Shown here in pieces: positions 62,260 through 64,000 of a stretch of 64,000 nt of DNA (position 1 is its first letter; every line of letters begins with the position of its first letter). The notes beneath the pieces are model-generated. The model did not search any database. It had not been told where the DNA came from and was given only the letters and a program-made list of their open reading frames with translations. The position numbers were made by a program, and so were the translations under genes. Origin of the DNA: Rhizobium cauense (GTDB lineage Bacteria > Pseudomonadota > Alphaproteobacteria > Rhizobiales > Rhizobiaceae). The DNA lies in the NCBI RefSeq assembly GCF_019511525.1, contig NZ_JAEUAT010000014.1, forward strand, positions 1 through 64,000, in the 5' to 3' direction.

Positions 62260-63254
62260 TGCAGGCGGATCCTGGGGTCGGTGATGGCCAGGAGCACGTC
62301 TGAGATCAACGTGCCGATGACGGTCAGTACGGAGATGAGAAGGATCAGCGAACCGGCGAGATACATGTCCTGGGACAGCAGCGCCCGCAGGAGCAGCGGC
62401 CCTGTCGTCGGCAGGCTCATGACCACCGAGACGATGATTTCGCCCGACACCACGGCCGGCAGGATCCAGCCGAGCGTCGAGATCAGCGGATTGAGCGCCA
62501 TGCGCACTGGATAACGCAGCAGCAGTTCGAGCTCGGACATGCCCTTGGCGCGCGCCGTCGTGACATAGGGGCGGTGCAGTTCGTCGAGCAGGTTCGCACG
62601 CATGATGCGAACCAGGGCGGCGAGGCTGCCGATGCCGATGACGAAGACCGGCAGCCAGACATGGGAGGCGAAATCCCACAGGCGCCCGAGGCTCCAGGGG
62701 GCATCGGTATATTGCGGCGAGAACAGTCCGCCGACGCTCAGCCCGAAATAGCTCGACAGCACGTACATCGAAACCAGCGCCAGAAGGAAGTCCGGCACCG
62801 CCAGCATGAAGAAGGCGATGAAGGTCAGGCTGTAGTCGGTGATGGAATATTGCCGCACGGCCGAGATGATGCCGATCGGGATCGCCAGTGCCCAGACGAA
62901 GCAGAGCGTCAAACAGGCAAGCAGGAAGGAGAAGCCGAGCCGTCCCCAGATGACCTCGGTCACCGGGCGGTTGAGTTCGAAGGAGATGCCGAAATCGCCG
63001 TAGAGGACGATGCTGGACACCCACTTCAAATACTGGATGTAGATCGGCTGGTCGAGGCCGAAGCGCTCGCGCAAAGCCGCCACGGTGCCCTCTTCGACGG
63101 CACCGCCCTGGCTCGCGAGGTCGGCCATCAAAGTCGAGAGATAATCGCCCGGCGGCAACTGGATGATGATGAACGCGACGATCGAAATCGCGATCAGCGT
63201 GGGAATGGCAAAGAGCAGGCGTCTGAGGATGAAGGTAAGCAGCTTTGCCTCCAC
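62256..63254 (-). CDS. Peptide-type ABC permease (DppB-like)
   Basis: The 332-residue membrane protein begins with the DppB signature (LTFILRRLLFAIPTLIAISIVAFIIIQLPPGDY) and contains the EAA loop MSELELLLRYPVRMALNP and a final SGEIIVSVVMSLPTTGPLLLRAL. It pairs with the DppC-like permease downstream and follows the binding-protein gene by 60 bases. Confidence 0.9.
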   Translation of the reverse strand: MEAKLLTFILRRLLFAIPTLIAISIVAFIIIQLPPGDYLSTLMADLASQGGAVEEGTVAALRERFGLDQPIYIQYLKWVSSIVLYGDFGISFELNRPVTEVIWGRLGFSFLLACLTLCFVWALAIPIGIISAVRQYSITDYSLTFIAFFMLAVPDFLLALVSMYVLSSYFGLSVGGLFSPQYTDAPWSLGRLWDFASHVWLPVFVIGIGSLAALVRIMRANLLDELHRPYVTTARAKGMSELELLLRYPVRMALNPLISTLGWILPAVVSGEIIVSVVMSLPTTGPLLLRALLSQDMYLAGSLILLISVLTVIGTLISDVLLAITDPRIRLQ

Positions 63255-63314
63255 TGAGTCATGTCAGGAAAGAACGGGGTGGCGGTCTCGCCACCCCGAG
63301 GGCTGGGAGGAGCC

Positions 63315-64000
63315 TTATTCAGCCCGGTCGAAATACCACTGGGTCAGCGTCGGAGCCGGATGCCAGAGGTTGCCGGTGATCGGGATGCCCTGCACGACAT
63401 TCTTGATGTCGTTGTTGACGAGCATGTATTTCGGCATCGGACGCGAGATGCCGATGGTGAAGAGGTTGTCCGCGCTGATGGCGAGAAACTCCTTCATCTT
63501 TTCCAGACGATCCTTGTCGGTGACGGCGGCCTTGACGGCGTCGTAGGCAGCATAGGCATCCTTGACGCGCTGGGGAGGCTCTTCACCTGTCTTCGGGTCG
63601 GAATACCATTCGGACCACTTCGAAGCGAAGAAGATGTCCGCCTTCTGGAACGGGATGTAGCAGCGTACATCCGTATAGGCTTCGGACAGACCGCCGACGC
63701 AGTTCCAGATGTAGGCATCCTGCTCGTTTGCGTACCACATGGTGTTGAGACGCGCGCGGTCGGTGGTGCGGATCTGGATGTCGATGCCGACGTCGACAGC
63801 GTAGCGCTGCACCATCTGCATGATATCAGGGTAGGACAGACCGAAAACGTCGGCGACCATGAAGTTGATGGTGAAGCGCTTGCCATCGGGGCCGAGGCGG
63901 AAGCCCTGGGCATCCTTCTCCGGCATGATCTTGTCGAGCATCTGATTGGCGAGGGCCGGGTCGTACTGCGTGTACTGGGTCGACATCGTCTCGTTGTAGA
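63315..64000 (-). CDS. Peptide-type ABC substrate-binding protein, 3' part only
   Basis: The frame is open to the right edge and ends at 63315; about 228 C-terminal residues are visible. It reads as a family-5 (DppA/OppA) binding protein: QYDPALANQMLDKIM, FGLSYPDIMQMVQRYAVDVGIDIQIR, AYAAYDAVKAAVTDKDRLEKMKEFLAISADNLFTIG. The missing N-terminus should carry the signal peptide and most of the first lobe. It is the first gene of the leftward importer and dehydratase operon and defines its cargo. Confidence 0.85.
   Translation of the reverse strand, partial: YNETMSTQYTQYDPALANQMLDKIMPEKDAQGFRLGPDGKRFTINFMVADVFGLSYPDIMQMVQRYAVDVGIDIQIRTTDRARLNTMWYANEQDAYIWNCVGGLSEAYTDVRCYIPFQKADIFFASKWSEWYSDPKTGEEPPQRVKDAYAAYDAVKAAVTDKDRLEKMKEFLAISADNLFTIGISRPMPKYMLVNNDIKNVVQGIPITGNLWHPAPTLTQWYFDRAE

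Noticed and set aside
61102..63024. 640-codon frame that seems to give a very long DppC-like protein
   Set aside because: Its first 255 codons run antisense-like through the DppB gene in another frame; the true start is the ATGA overlap at 62259.

Overview
The window looks like accessory-replicon (megaplasmid or chromid-like) DNA of a Rhizobiaceae-type alphaproteobacterium (Rhizobium/Agrobacterium/Ensifer relatives). The grounds are a VirA/VirG-like two-component pair, a DUF1127 protein, a Ti/Rhizobium-plasmid-type TraA relaxase, and many stand-alone solute transporters with adjacent regulators and catabolic enzymes. No rRNA, tRNA, CRISPR array, prophage or repABC origin was recognised.

Layout. 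1-400: 3' remnant of an IS5-family transposase against a DUF1127 gene. 1.0-5.4 kb: operon of a VirG-like response regulator, a MauG/CcpA-like di-heme c-type protein and a VirA-like kinase. 5.4-15 kb: MHS transporter, a damaged FAD monooxygenase, 2-hydroxyacid dehydrogenase, ketopantoate reductase-like protein, a condensation-domain gene broken by one amber codon, cupin, small membrane protein, FNT channel and alpha/beta hydrolase. 15-19 kb: ferric-iron-type ABC transporter. 19-23 kb: AspT-type exchanger and a twice-frameshifted adenylate cyclase. 23-27 kb: photolyase, ECF sigma, anti-sigma, Bax-inhibitor-1 protein. 27-32 kb: GntP permease with patatin, MarR regulator, flavin phenol-type hydroxylase. 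32.6-42.4 kb: GntR regulator, nucleoside-type ABC importer, two amidohydrolases and a gamma-glutamyltransferase/oxamate-amidohydrolase-like enzyme. 42.7-48.7 kb: sugar ABC importer with a divergent LacI regulator. 49-55 kb: sunset-domain protein, orphan TraA, VOC pseudogene, a nucleotidyltransferase-fold gene behind paired TTATAAGG repeats, and a small secreted protein. 55.8-64 kb: leftward operon of a peptide-type ABC importer, mannonate dehydratase ManD and two further sugar-acid dehydratases; the solute-binding gene runs off the right edge.

The most interesting signal is in the first 15 kb. The VirG-like gene is preceded by a perfect match to the published vir box (RTTDCAWWTGHAAY) and by a second site with one mismatch 31 bp away. 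Further sites with one or two mismatches lie in the intergenic DNA upstream of the MHS transporter, the FAD monooxygenase, the condensation/cupin divergent pair and the alpha/beta hydrolase, mostly 80-105 bp from the start codon. I infer a VirA/VirG-like regulon that controls uptake and oxidation of a small molecule, possibly a plant phenolic, instead of T-DNA transfer. A second candidate for undescribed biology is the GntR-controlled import and amidohydrolysis operon at 32.6-42.4 kb.
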